From positions 372,001 to 436,000 of the forward strand of contig NZ_CDME01000008.1 of NCBI RefSeq assembly GCF_000826545.1: 64,000 nucleotides of DNA, read 5' to 3'. Within the stretch, counting starts at the first letter, position 1; each line of letters begins with the position of its first letter. The notes under the pieces are model-generated. The model saw only the letters and a list, made by a program, of their open reading frames with translations, was not told the origin of the DNA and ran no database searches. This document shows positions 55,951-64,000 of this stretch, in pieces. This DNA comes from Kibdelosporangium sp. MJ126-NF4 (lineage in GTDB: Bacteria > Actinomycetota > Actinomycetes > Mycobacteriales > Pseudonocardiaceae). The translations under genes and the position numbers were made by a program.

Positions 55951-58446
55951 ATGGGGTCAGGACACAGATCCCCGTTGGCGTTACGGACGGGGATTGCGTT
56001 GGGGGCTGCCGGACTGGTGGTCTTCGGCGTCACCGTCCCGTCCGCGACGGCGGCGGACAACGTGCTACGAGCGGAATCGTCGAACAACCGGGCCTGCCAC
56101 CAGGCGGTCCAGTCACGGCGGGCACAGGGGATCGACCAGCGTGAGGTCACCTCGACTGTCGACGGGCTGATCCAGGCCCGGCTCGCGCCGCGGGACGGCG
56201 CGGAGGGGGACTGGGACCTCGCGGTCTTCGACAAGGCGACCGGCAAGGTCGTGGCCGCGTCGTCCGCGTTGCGCAGCAGGGAGCTCGCGGAGAGCTTCGT
56301 CAAGAAGGGCCAGCAGTTGGTCGTACAGGGCTGCCGGTACGCCGGTTCGGGCCGTGCGGTCACTCTCGGCATCGACTTCCTCGCTTTGACCCCGCAGGGG
56401 ACCCCGACCGGCGGGCCGGAACAGCCGCAGCGGGCGGAGATCGTGCGGGTCGAGACTCCGGCGCGCACGGACAAGAGCAAGCTCCTCGCGCTGGGCCTCG
56501 ACGTCACCGAGAAGGGTGACGACACCGGTGTCGAGGTCGTCCTCGCCGACGATGCCGACCGCAAGACGTTGCGCGACAGCGGTCTGCGGTCCACCACGAT
56601 CGTCTCGGACCTGTCGAGGTCCGCACGCGAGGACGCGGCCAAGGACCAGGAGTACGCCGCCAGGACGCAGGCGTCGGGCCTGCCGTCCGGCCGTACCAGC
56701 TACCGGCACCTCTACGAGTACGAGTACGAGATCAAGGAACTCGCGCGCCGCAACCCCAACCTGGTCAAGGCGTTCACCCTGAACCACGCCTCCAACGAGG
56801 GCCGGGACGTGACCGGCGTCGAGATCGCCACCGACGTGTCCAACGCCGCCGACGGCAAGCCGGTCAACGTCACCGTCGGTGTGCACCACGCACGCGAATG
56901 GCCGGCCAGCGAACACGCCATCGAGTGGGCGTACGAGCTGGTCAACGGCTACCAGCGGGACCCGGCGATCAAGGCGTTGGTCGGCAGGACCCGCAACATC
57001 GTCGTGCCGGTCGTGAACGTGGACGGCTTCTCGATCTCCCGCGAGGCCGAGCCCAAGGGCGACTTCTCCCGGTTCGACTACGAGATGAAGCGCAAGAACT
57101 GCCAGTCCGCGGACTCGCCGCCACAGTTCCGCACCGGCGTGTGCAAGGCCAACCCCGGTGGCAAGGACCGTGGGACCGACCCGAACCGCAACTACGCCAC
57201 GTTCTGGGGCGGCACCGGCGCTGGTGTCGGCTGGAGCAGTGAGACGTTCCGCGGCGCAGGGCCGTTCTCCGAGCCGGAGACCCGCAACATCCGTGACCTC
57301 GTGTCCAAGCGTCAGGTCACCAACCTGCTCACGCTGCACACCTACGGCAACCTGATCCTGCGTCCGCCGGGCGTCGCCGACACCCGTGCGCCGCTGGACG
57401 AGCCGGTGCTCAAGGCACTGGGCGACAAGATGGCGTCCCGCAACGGCTACCGGAGCATCCCGAGCTGGGGCCTGTACGACACCACCGGAACCACCGAGGA
57501 CTGGTCGTTCTGGACCACAGGCGGTCTCGGCTACACCTTCGAGATCAACAGCGCCGGGTTCCACCCGACGTACCAGAACGCCGTCGTGGCCGAGTACACC
57601 GGTGTCGCGCCCGCGGCCGGTGCGGGCAAGGGCGGCAACCGGGCCGCGTTCCTCGACATGCTCGGCAACGCGGCCGACCCGGCGGCACACTCGACGCTGA
57701 TCGGTTCGGCGCCGCGCGGCTACCAGCTCAAGCTGCACAAGACGTTCCAGACGCCGACCTCGCCGGTGCTCCAGCCGGACGGTTCGACCAAACCGCCGAT
57801 CTACGTCACCGACACGCTCGACTCGAAGTACTCGTCGACCGGCGGCCGGTTCGCGTGGTCGGTCAACCCGTCGACCCGCCCGTACGTGGCGGGCCGCTAC
57901 GGCCGCGAGCCGCAAGGCCCGAAGCAGGCGGCGGTGCCGCTGGCGAACCCGGCGGGCGTGCCCGCGGAGAACACCGACTACCCGGGCAACGCGGTGTCGG
58001 AGAGCATGCCGTTCACCGTCAAGGGCCTGCCCGAGGTGGACAACGGCCGGTTCGACGTGATCGTGCAGTGGGCGAACTCGCAGACCGACTGGGACCTGTA
58101 CGTCTACAACGCGGCCGGTGAACTGGTCACGTCGTCGGCGTCCGGCGGCACGACCTCGGAGAAGGCAACCCTGTTCGACCCGCCGCCCGGCAACTACACC
58201 GCGGTGATGGTCAACTACGACCAGGTGGACCCGGCCAACCCGGACGACTGGGGCAACGGCAGGGTCGAGTTCTCCTCGCCGATCCCGCCGACCTACGGCA
58301 CCCGCGAGGCCTACACCCTCACCTGTAGCAACCGCAACGGCAAGCTCGTTGGCATCGCCGACGTGTTCGCCGACCGCGGGCAGACCGTCGACGTCGGCGA
58401 GGTCTGCACCAACTCGGCGCGGGCCAACAAGGATCGTCGCCGCTGA
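55951..58446 (+). CDS. Secreted M14 zinc carboxypeptidase, copy 2
   Basis: 831 residues, tandem paralogue of the preceding gene with the same domain order: signal peptide (ending VPSATAADN), propeptide-like region, M14 domain (GVHHAREWP with His and Glu ligands, TLHTYGN with the third His, DPNRNYATFW, YTFEINSAGF with catalytic Glu) and a beta-rich C-terminal module. ATG 55951 follows GAGG by 9 bases. The gap between the two genes is 149 bp and shows no clear terminator, so they may also be partly co-transcribed. Confidence 0.86.
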   Translation: MGSGHRSPLALRTGIALGAAGLVVFGVTVPSATAADNVLRAESSNNRACHQAVQSRRAQGIDQREVTSTVDGLIQARLAPRDGAEGDWDLAVFDKATGKVVAASSALRSRELAESFVKKGQQLVVQGCRYAGSGRAVTLGIDFLALTPQGTPTGGPEQPQRAEIVRVETPARTDKSKLLALGLDVTEKGDDTGVEVVLADDADRKTLRDSGLRSTTIVSDLSRSAREDAAKDQEYAARTQASGLPSGRTSYRHLYEYEYEIKELARRNPNLVKAFTLNHASNEGRDVTGVEIATDVSNAADGKPVNVTVGVHHAREWPASEHAIEWAYELVNGYQRDPAIKALVGRTRNIVVPVVNVDGFSISREAEPKGDFSRFDYEMKRKNCQSADSPPQFRTGVCKANPGGKDRGTDPNRNYATFWGGTGAGVGWSSETFRGAGPFSEPETRNIRDLVSKRQVTNLLTLHTYGNLILRPPGVADTRAPLDEPVLKALGDKMASRNGYRSIPSWGLYDTTGTTEDWSFWTTGGLGYTFEINSAGFHPTYQNAVVAEYTGVAPAAGAGKGGNRAAFLDMLGNAADPAAHSTLIGSAPRGYQLKLHKTFQTPTSPVLQPDGSTKPPIYVTDTLDSKYSSTGGRFAWSVNPSTRPYVAGRYGREPQGPKQAAVPLANPAGVPAENTDYPGNAVSESMPFTVKGLPEVDNGRFDVIVQWANSQTDWDLYVYNAAGELVTSSASGGTTSEKATLFDPPPGNYTAVMVNYDQVDPANPDDWGNGRVEFSSPIPPTYGTREAYTLTCSNRNGKLVGIADVFADRGQTVDVGEVCTNSARANKDRRR

Positions 58447-58463
58447 TCTGAGATGAAGCACAG

Positions 58464-58493
58464 CGGCAGGCCATCAACCCCGGTGGCCTGCCG
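58464..58493 (+). terminator. Hairpin terminator after carboxypeptidase 2
   Basis: 10-bp perfect arms 58464-58473 and 58484-58493 with a 10-nt loop, 18 bp after the stop codon, followed by TTCTGCTG. Confidence 0.7.
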
Positions 58494-58518
58494 TTCTGCT
58501 GATCAGGCGTGAACCACG

Positions 58519-58549
58519 GCGGGCAGGCTCCGACTCGGCGCCTGCCCGC
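58519..58549. terminator. Second hairpin in the convergent gap
   Basis: 10-bp perfect arms 58519-58528 and 58540-58549. T-rich on the plus strand after the stem, and 11 bp beyond the stop of the minus-strand gene at 58560, so it can serve both directions. Confidence 0.65.
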
Positions 58550-58559
58550 TGTTTCGTTG

Positions 58560-59315
58560 TCAGCCCGCGTGAGTCAGTCGCCAGGCGCCGTACGGGTTGT
58601 AGAAGAAGTCGTCGTCTTCGTAGCGGTCGCACGGGTGGTGGTGCATGAGCCAGCGCGGGGCGTCCGGGCTGAGCCGGAAACCTTCGCCGTCCTGGATCCG
58701 GCTGGCGCGTTCCTCGGTCAGCAGGTAAACGGCCATGCCGTCGGCCAGATCGGCCCGGTCGTCCGGCGTGCCGGTCACCCCGGTGTAGTCGATCTCGACC
58801 TCCGGTGCTCCGAGCAGGTGCATGCCGCAGGTGTAATACACGCTGCCGTCCGAGATCAGCCGCTTGACGAACGCACTGTGCAGCAGGAGTTTCCCGAGTT
58901 CGTCGTCGGCGTCCGCCAGCTGGCCCGCGATGGTGAGCCAGCGGTCCCTGCCGTGCGCGAGCCCGTTGCTTTCGTTCTTCACCGCCGTGGCACCGTTGCG
59001 CAGCAACGCTTCCGCCACGGCCAGGACACGCCGGGACACGTCCACGGACGTGTCCGCGGTCATCGGCGGCGACAGCACGTAAGCCACGGAGTCGTGCTCG
59101 GCGACCGCCGCCCTGTCGGCGTCAGCGAAGCTGGCCTCCGCCATACAGGCCTTGAACGCGTCCACCATCCGCGGATCCGCTTCGTTCTCGAAGTACTCCC
59201 GGTCCACCGTGAACTCCGGACCGCCGAACCGGCGCGTGACTTCCTCGACGGTCTCGAAGTCCAGACCCGATCCGATGGCACACAGGACATGGCGTGGTTT
59301 GACGATGGCTGTCAC
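58560..59315 (-). CDS. Hypothetical protein, possible DUF4261 family
   Basis: 251 residues, soluble, acidic, no catalytic motif recognised. The C-terminus WLMHHHPCDRYEDDDFFYNP followed by YGAWRL resembles the end of DUF4261 proteins; this is from memory of the family pattern and is tentative. The N-terminal half (HVLCAIGSGLDFETVEEV, YVLSPPMTADTSVDVS) suggests a Rossmann-like alpha/beta fold. It stands alone between terminators and the galactosidase, on the same strand as the latter (78 bp apart). Confidence 0.75.
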   Translation of the reverse strand: MTAIVKPRHVLCAIGSGLDFETVEEVTRRFGGPEFTVDREYFENEADPRMVDAFKACMAEASFADADRAAVAEHDSVAYVLSPPMTADTSVDVSRRVLAVAEALLRNGATAVKNESNGLAHGRDRWLTIAGQLADADDELGKLLLHSAFVKRLISDGSVYYTCGMHLLGAPEVEIDYTGVTGTPDDRADLADGMAVYLLTEERASRIQDGEGFRLSPDAPRWLMHHHPCDRYEDDDFFYNPYGAWRLTHAG

Positions 59316-59393
59316 AGCGCCGAGTGTAGGGGCGCCGACACGCGTGTGGCCCGGCCGTGCGCTGATCCCGGTCGGGCCACGTGTCCGTTTCCG

Positions 59394-61385
59394 CTACGAG
59401 CAGGTGATCCGCGCGTCGCCCCAGTCGGTGTGGTCGTAGTCCTTGTTGTCCCCAGCGTCGGTGGTGATCAGCCGGACGAGAGTGGCTCCGGTGACATCGG
59501 CCGACAGTGCCTTGGCGGGCGTCTGGTTGTTCATGACTCCGCTGTCGGCGACCTTGCGCCCGTCGGCCCAGATCTCGAACGTCCCGGTGCCGTTGGTGCC
59601 TTGTCCGTCGTCCATGCCGACGTCGGCCGCCACTGAGGCGCACCGGCCGTCCACGTAGTACTCGACGACGCTGGGCGCGTGCGCCCCGAGGCCCTTGGCG
59701 TACGTGACGCCGCCGATCACGATCGGTGGCCCGTCGCCGGACCCGGTGCTGCCGTTGCTCATGTCGCGTTCCACCGGGCCCCAGCCGCTGGTGGCGCGCA
59801 GCCACGGGAAGTCCGAGAGGAATCCCGTGCTCGGCGGTGCCGGTGGCACCATCACGTCCAGTGCGTACGAGGATTCCGCGCCGAACTGGTACCGCACCTT
59901 GACCTGTAACGGATAGTGCCCGCTCGTCGCGGTGGCCGGGGCCTGCACTGTCCACTGGGTACTCAGGGAGTCGCCGGTGCGGAGCGAGGTCGCTGTCGGT
60001 GGCGTGTCCGCGTGGACTGTCCACCCGGTGGGAGCGGTGAGCGTGGTGGTGAGGCGGACCGCGGGGACATGGCCGTTGTTGGTGGCCACAGTGGTCACCG
60101 CGGTGTCCTTGCCGGGGCGGACGATCGGCGTCGCTCCGGGATAGGCGGCGGCCGTGTCGGCACTGGTGTCGACCGCCGGTGGGTAGGCGACCCAGTGCCG
60201 GTCCGTGCTCACGCGGAACATCGCGCTGCCGTGTGGCGGGACCGTCGCGGAGATGACTCCCGCGGTGTGTCGGTCGGTGTGTTTCCACAGGTCACGGACT
60301 TTGTAGCCGGTGGCGCGCGGCAGCCCGACCTCGGTCGCGGACGTCGAGATGCGGCTTGCCTGCTCGCCCTCGTTGAACAGCAGCACGGCCTTGTCGCCGT
60401 TGCGCAGCGGTTTCACGAGCACGTGCAGGCCGTTCTCGGACTTGATCGGCTTGCCCTGCACACCGAGCGGGTCCTGGTCGACCGCGATGATCTCGCGGTT
60501 GCCGATGATCTCCAGCGTCTGCGGGGTCGCGGTGCGCAGGTCGGAGCCGATCAGCAGGGGAGCGGCCATGATCGCCCACAGGCCGAAGTGTGACCGGTAC
60601 TCGGTGTCGGTCATGCCGCCGTTGCCGACTTCGAGCATGTCCGGGTCGTTCCAGTTGCCGGGCTTGGCGTAGGCGGACAGTGCCCAGTTGCGCTTGGCGA
60701 TGGCGAGCATGCTGCCGTAGGTGTCGTTGATGTCGCCGGTCGTGCGCCACAGGTGGCCGACGTCGGACGCCCATTCCCATGGGTTGTTCTCGCCCCACTC
60801 GCACAGCGAGTACACGATCGGTCTGCCGGTCCTGCGCAGCGCGTCGCGCATGGTGATGTAGCGCTTCTTGGCGTCGACGCCCTGGTTGTGGCAGTTGTCG
60901 TACTTCAGGTAGTCCACGCCGAAGGACGCGAACAGGTCGGCGTCCTGCTGCTCGTGGCCGAGCCCGCCGGGGAAGCCGATGTCGCTGCAGGTCTTCGTGC
61001 CCGCGCTGGTGTAGATGCCGAACTTCAGGCCTTTGCTGTGCACGTAGTCGGCCACGTGCTTGATGCCGTTGGGGAACCGCACGGGATCGGGGACGAGGTT
61101 GCCGTCGGGGCCGCGTTCCGGCAGCGCCCAGCAGTCGTCCAGGTTGACGTACTGGTAGCCCGCGTCCTTGAGGCCTTTCGCCACGAAGATGTCGGCGATG
61201 CCCTTGACCATCGCCTCGTTGAACTCGGCCCGGCAGTGGGTCGAGTTCCAGTTGTTGAAGCCCATGGGCGGTGTCAGCGCGAGCCCGTCACCCGGAGTGA
61301 CGGCGGCGGACGCTTGTGGCAGCGACAGGGAGGCGGCGACCAGCAGGTTTGTCGCCGTTAAGACGATTACGCGTTGAAGAGTCAT
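59394..61385 (-). CDS. Secreted GH27 alpha-galactosidase with NEW3 and NPCBM domains
   Basis: 663 residues. A signal peptide (1-27, ending PQASA) precedes a GH27 catalytic barrel (TPPMGFNNWNSTHC at the start, nucleophile Asp in YLKYDNCHNQG, acid/base Asp region WNDPDMLEVGNGGM). A C-terminal beta-sandwich follows, then a NEW3 domain (about 410-500) and a C-terminal NPCBM carbohydrate-binding module (about 515-663, with GGVTYAKGLGAHAPS and ADVGMDDGQG). It hydrolyses terminal alpha-galactosides, or possibly beta-L-arabinopyranosides, outside the cell. ATG start. The 202-bp gap upstream holds no recognisable gene. Confidence 0.9.
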   Translation of the reverse strand: MTLQRVIVLTATNLLVAASLSLPQASAAVTPGDGLALTPPMGFNNWNSTHCRAEFNEAMVKGIADIFVAKGLKDAGYQYVNLDDCWALPERGPDGNLVPDPVRFPNGIKHVADYVHSKGLKFGIYTSAGTKTCSDIGFPGGLGHEQQDADLFASFGVDYLKYDNCHNQGVDAKKRYITMRDALRRTGRPIVYSLCEWGENNPWEWASDVGHLWRTTGDINDTYGSMLAIAKRNWALSAYAKPGNWNDPDMLEVGNGGMTDTEYRSHFGLWAIMAAPLLIGSDLRTATPQTLEIIGNREIIAVDQDPLGVQGKPIKSENGLHVLVKPLRNGDKAVLLFNEGEQASRISTSATEVGLPRATGYKVRDLWKHTDRHTAGVISATVPPHGSAMFRVSTDRHWVAYPPAVDTSADTAAAYPGATPIVRPGKDTAVTTVATNNGHVPAVRLTTTLTAPTGWTVHADTPPTATSLRTGDSLSTQWTVQAPATATSGHYPLQVKVRYQFGAESSYALDVMVPPAPPSTGFLSDFPWLRATSGWGPVERDMSNGSTGSGDGPPIVIGGVTYAKGLGAHAPSVVEYYVDGRCASVAADVGMDDGQGTNGTGTFEIWADGRKVADSGVMNNQTPAKALSADVTGATLVRLITTDAGDNKDYDHTDWGDARITCS

Positions 61386-61587
61386 CGGACCTCACCGTTG
61401 AATGTCCAACAGAATCAAACAACAATCACCACAATGACACCGTCTTCATGGTGACCCTGTCTAGATCCATAAGGGTGGGATCCGATGTCTTCGCGACACG
61501 CGGGAGATAGCGACCACATGTGGACGTCTTGAGTTCATCGATTCGTTACACTTCTCGGTCGGCCTACTACTTGACGTCGGGAGTTCG

Positions 61588-64000
61588 ATGACCGTCCTGG
61601 ACCAAAGTCAGCTACTGCTTGATTCCGGACCGGTTGAGAACCCCTCAATCCTGTACTCGGTTGGCTCAACGCCGCCCGAGCGCACCCTCGTCGACATCCT
61701 CACGACCACAGCACGTCAACACCCCAACGCCCCCGCGCTGGACGACGGAACGGTCGTGCTGACCTACCGCCAGCTGATGGCCGAGGTCGAGGCCCGGCGC
61801 GACATCCTCGCCGCCGAGGGCATCGGCATCGGCGACCGCGTGGGCATCCGCGTCGAGTCCGGCACCGCCGAGCTGTACCTGGCGATCCTCGCGGTGCTGA
61901 TGGCGGGCGCCGCGTACGTCCCGGTGGACGCCGACGACCCCGACGAGCGCGCCGAACTGGTCTGGGCCGAGGCCAGGGTCTGCGCGGTCATCGGGTCCCA
62001 GGGCGAGATCAGGCCGCTCGGCCCACCCATGCGGTACGGCACCGGCCCCGGCCCGGACGACGACGCGTGGATCATCTTCACCTCCGGCTCGACCGGCACC
62101 CCGAAGGGCGTCGCGGTCAGCCACCGCAGCGCCGCCGCGTTCGTCGACGCCGAAGCCCGGTTGTTCCTCCAGGAAGAGCCCATCGGGCCGGAAGACCGCG
62201 TGCTGGCCGGGCTGTCGGTCGCGTTCGACGCCTCCTGCGAGGAGATGTGGCTGGCGTGGCGGCACGGCGCGTGCCTCGTGCCCGCCCCGCGCGCACTTGT
62301 CCGCACCGGCATGGACCTGGGCCCGTGGCTGTTGGAGCGCGAGATCACCGTCGTGTCGACGGTGCCGACGCTCGCCGCGTTGTGGCCCGTCGAAGCGCTC
62401 GACGAGATCCGGCTGCTGATCTTCGGCGGCGAGGCGTGCCCGCCCGAGCTGGCCGAACGCCTGGCTGTCGAGGGCCGCGAGGTGTGGAACACCTACGGCC
62501 CGACTGAGGCCACCGTCGTCGCGTGTGCCGCGCAGTTGACCGGCGAGGGCCCGGTCCGCATCGGCCTGCCGCTGGACGGCTGGGACCTGGCCGTGGTGGA
62601 CCAGCAGGGCAAGCCGGTGCCGATGGGCGAGGTCGGCGAGCTCGTGATCGGTGGCGTCGGCCTGGCCCGCTACCTGGACCACGAGAAGGACGCGGTGAAG
62701 TTCGCGCCGCAGGAGACGCTCGGCTGGGAGCGCGCGTACCGCAGCGGTGACCTGGTCAAAGCCGAACCTGAAGGCCTGCTGTTCCTCGGCCGGGCCGACG
62801 AGCAGGTCAAGCTCGGCGGCCGCCGGATCGAGCTCGGCGAGGTCGACTCGGCCCTGCAGGCGCTGCCCGGTGTGGCCGGTGCCGCTGCCGCCGTGCGCAA
62901 GACCAAGGCCGGTAACCAGGTTCTCGTCGGTTACGTCGTCGCCGAAGACTTCAACGAAGCCGACGCCCTGAAGCGGCTGCGCACGGCTCTGCCCGCCGCG
63001 CTGGTGCCGCTGCTGGCCGTCGTGGAGACACTGCCGACGCGGACGTCCGGCAAGGTCGACCGCAACGCCCTGCCGTGGCCGCTGAAGACCGTCACGACCG
63101 GGCTGTCCGGCACGGCGGGCTGGCTCGCCGAGCAGTGGACCGAGATCCTCGGCATCGGCGTGGACAAGATGGACGAGGACTTCTTCGCCCGCGGCGGCAG
63201 CAGCCTCGGCGCCGCGCAGCTAGTGTCCCTCGTCCGGCGGCAGTACCCGGGCCTGTCGGTCAGTGACGTCTACCAGAACTCCAAGCTCGGCCAGATGGCC
63301 AAGCGCCTGGACGAACTGGGCGTCGCGACGACCACGAGCCGGACCGTCGAGCCGACGCCGCGCGGGTTCTCGGTGGCGCAGACCGTGTTGATGGCCCCGC
63401 TGCTGACGCTCGTGGGCGTGCGCTGGCTGGTCGCGCTCGCCGCGATCAACAACGTGTTCTCGTTCTCGTGGGCGCCGACGATCTCGTGGTGGTGGGTCGG
63501 CCTCGGCTGGTTGCTGTTCGTCAGCCCGCTCGGCCGTCTGGGCATCGCGGCGGGCAGCGCCCGTCTGCTGCTGCGCGGCCTCAAACCGGGCAAGTACAAG
63601 CGTGGTGGCGGTGTCCATCTGCGACTGTGGACGGCCGAGCGGATCGCCGCGCTGTCCGGTGTCGCGAACCTGTCCGGCGCGCCGTGGATCACGTACTACG
63701 CCCGTGCGCTCGGCGCCAGGATCGGCCGTGACGCCGACCTGCACTCGCTGCCGCCGGTCACCGGCATGCTCAAGCTCGGCAAGGCGAGCGCGGTGGAGCC
63801 CGAGGTCGACCTGAGCGGCTACTGGATGGACGGCGACCGCCTGCACATCGGCAAGATCCGGATCGGCGCGGGTGCCGTGATCGGCGCGCGCAGCACGCTG
63901 TTCCCCGGCGCGCGGGTCGGCAAGCGTGCCGAGATCGCGCCCGGTTCGGCCGTGATGGGCGCGGTCCGGCCCGGTCAGCGCTGGGCCGGTGCCCCGGCCG
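61588..64000 (+). CDS. Pls/PosA-type single-module NRPS, 3' truncated by window edge
   Basis: At least 804 residues, open at the window end. The adenylation domain (about 35-500) has IIFTSGSTGTPKGVAVSH (A3), FDASCEEMW (A4), NTYGPTEATV (A5), GGRRIELGEVD (A8) and TSGKVDRNALP (A10). A thiolation domain follows with the phosphopantetheine serine in FFARGGSSLGAAQL. No condensation domain follows; instead there are membrane helices (VLMAPLLTLVGVRWLVALAA and TISWWWVGLGWLLFV) and a hexapeptide left-handed helix region (IGAGAVIGARSTLFPGARVG). This is the architecture of the epsilon-poly-lysine synthetase-like family. The ATG at 61588 lies 7 bp after GGGAG. Confidence 0.88.
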   Translation, partial: MTVLDQSQLLLDSGPVENPSILYSVGSTPPERTLVDILTTTARQHPNAPALDDGTVVLTYRQLMAEVEARRDILAAEGIGIGDRVGIRVESGTAELYLAILAVLMAGAAYVPVDADDPDERAELVWAEARVCAVIGSQGEIRPLGPPMRYGTGPGPDDDAWIIFTSGSTGTPKGVAVSHRSAAAFVDAEARLFLQEEPIGPEDRVLAGLSVAFDASCEEMWLAWRHGACLVPAPRALVRTGMDLGPWLLEREITVVSTVPTLAALWPVEALDEIRLLIFGGEACPPELAERLAVEGREVWNTYGPTEATVVACAAQLTGEGPVRIGLPLDGWDLAVVDQQGKPVPMGEVGELVIGGVGLARYLDHEKDAVKFAPQETLGWERAYRSGDLVKAEPEGLLFLGRADEQVKLGGRRIELGEVDSALQALPGVAGAAAAVRKTKAGNQVLVGYVVAEDFNEADALKRLRTALPAALVPLLAVVETLPTRTSGKVDRNALPWPLKTVTTGLSGTAGWLAEQWTEILGIGVDKMDEDFFARGGSSLGAAQLVSLVRRQYPGLSVSDVYQNSKLGQMAKRLDELGVATTTSRTVEPTPRGFSVAQTVLMAPLLTLVGVRWLVALAAINNVFSFSWAPTISWWWVGLGWLLFVSPLGRLGIAAGSARLLLRGLKPGKYKRGGGVHLRLWTAERIAALSGVANLSGAPWITYYARALGARIGRDADLHSLPPVTGMLKLGKASAVEPEVDLSGYWMDGDRLHIGKIRIGAGAVIGARSTLFPGARVGKRAEIAPGSAVMGAVRPGQRWAGAPA

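Noticed and set aside
56113..58461. 782-residue open frame on the minus strand
   Set aside because: Antisense to the second M14 carboxypeptidase; Arg/Val/His-rich with no domain, a typical high-GC shadow frame.

Overview
This window is high-GC DNA from an actinomycete, most likely of the Pseudonocardiales type (Amycolatopsis, Kibdelosporangium and Lentzea relatives). That placement rests on gene content and base composition and is not resolved further. There are no tRNA, rRNA or CRISPR features. Genes are tightly packed, with many ATGA or GTGA stop/start overlaps.

Positions 1-30,000 and 39,300-47,400 form a steroid (cholesterol/phytosterol/bile-acid type) catabolic locus. Both master TetR repressors are encoded here: kstR (1058-1669) for side chain and rings A/B, and kstR2 (45558-46184) for the remaining C/D-ring indane propionate (HIP). 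The sequence carries matching operators: KstR boxes (TnnAACnnGTTnnA) before kstR, fadE34, kstD and hsaA, and a perfect KstR2 box (AnCAAGnnCTTGnT) between fadD3 and fadE30. Side-chain removal is encoded by fadE34, the igr-type operon fadE28-fadE29-chsH2-chsH1-ltp2, and a ChsH3-like hydratase. Ring opening is encoded by kstD, kshA and kshB, with a small cysteine protein between kshA and kshB. Ring A cleavage is hsaA-hsaD-hsaC-hsaB, and the 2-hydroxyhexadienoate product is handled by hsaE-hsaG-hsaF. HIP is activated by FadD3 and processed by FadE30, FadE31, a FadE32/33-like partner, an IpdF-like SDR and FadA6. An EtfD-type membrane Fe-S protein, the likely electron sink for these acyl-CoA dehydrogenases, is encoded inside the cluster (21930-24116).

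Between the two catabolic blocks (30,400-39,300) lie a Ser/Thr kinase, a DUF574-type methyltransferase, a MatC transporter/CaiB CoA-transferase/enoyl-CoA hydratase operon, a bile acid:sodium symporter family transporter, a secreted esterase and an ECF sigma factor with a probable anti-sigma protein.

From 47,360 the content becomes accessory. A 1499-residue WXG-like/RHS polymorphic toxin with an AHH-type nuclease tip is followed by two tandem immunity-like genes that share a nearly identical 181-bp core. Next come two tandem secreted M14 zinc carboxypeptidases, a protein of unknown function and a secreted GH27 alpha-galactosidase. The window ends inside a Pls/PosA-type NRPS (A-T-membrane-hexapeptide architecture).

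The best leads for undescribed biology are: the CTACGTC protein between KshA and KshB; the minus-strand run of unknown 405-aa protein, Cys protein and EtfD, which faces hsaA across a double KstR operator; the toxin/immunity module with a gene-conversion signature; and the terminal NRPS with a lysine-like specificity code.
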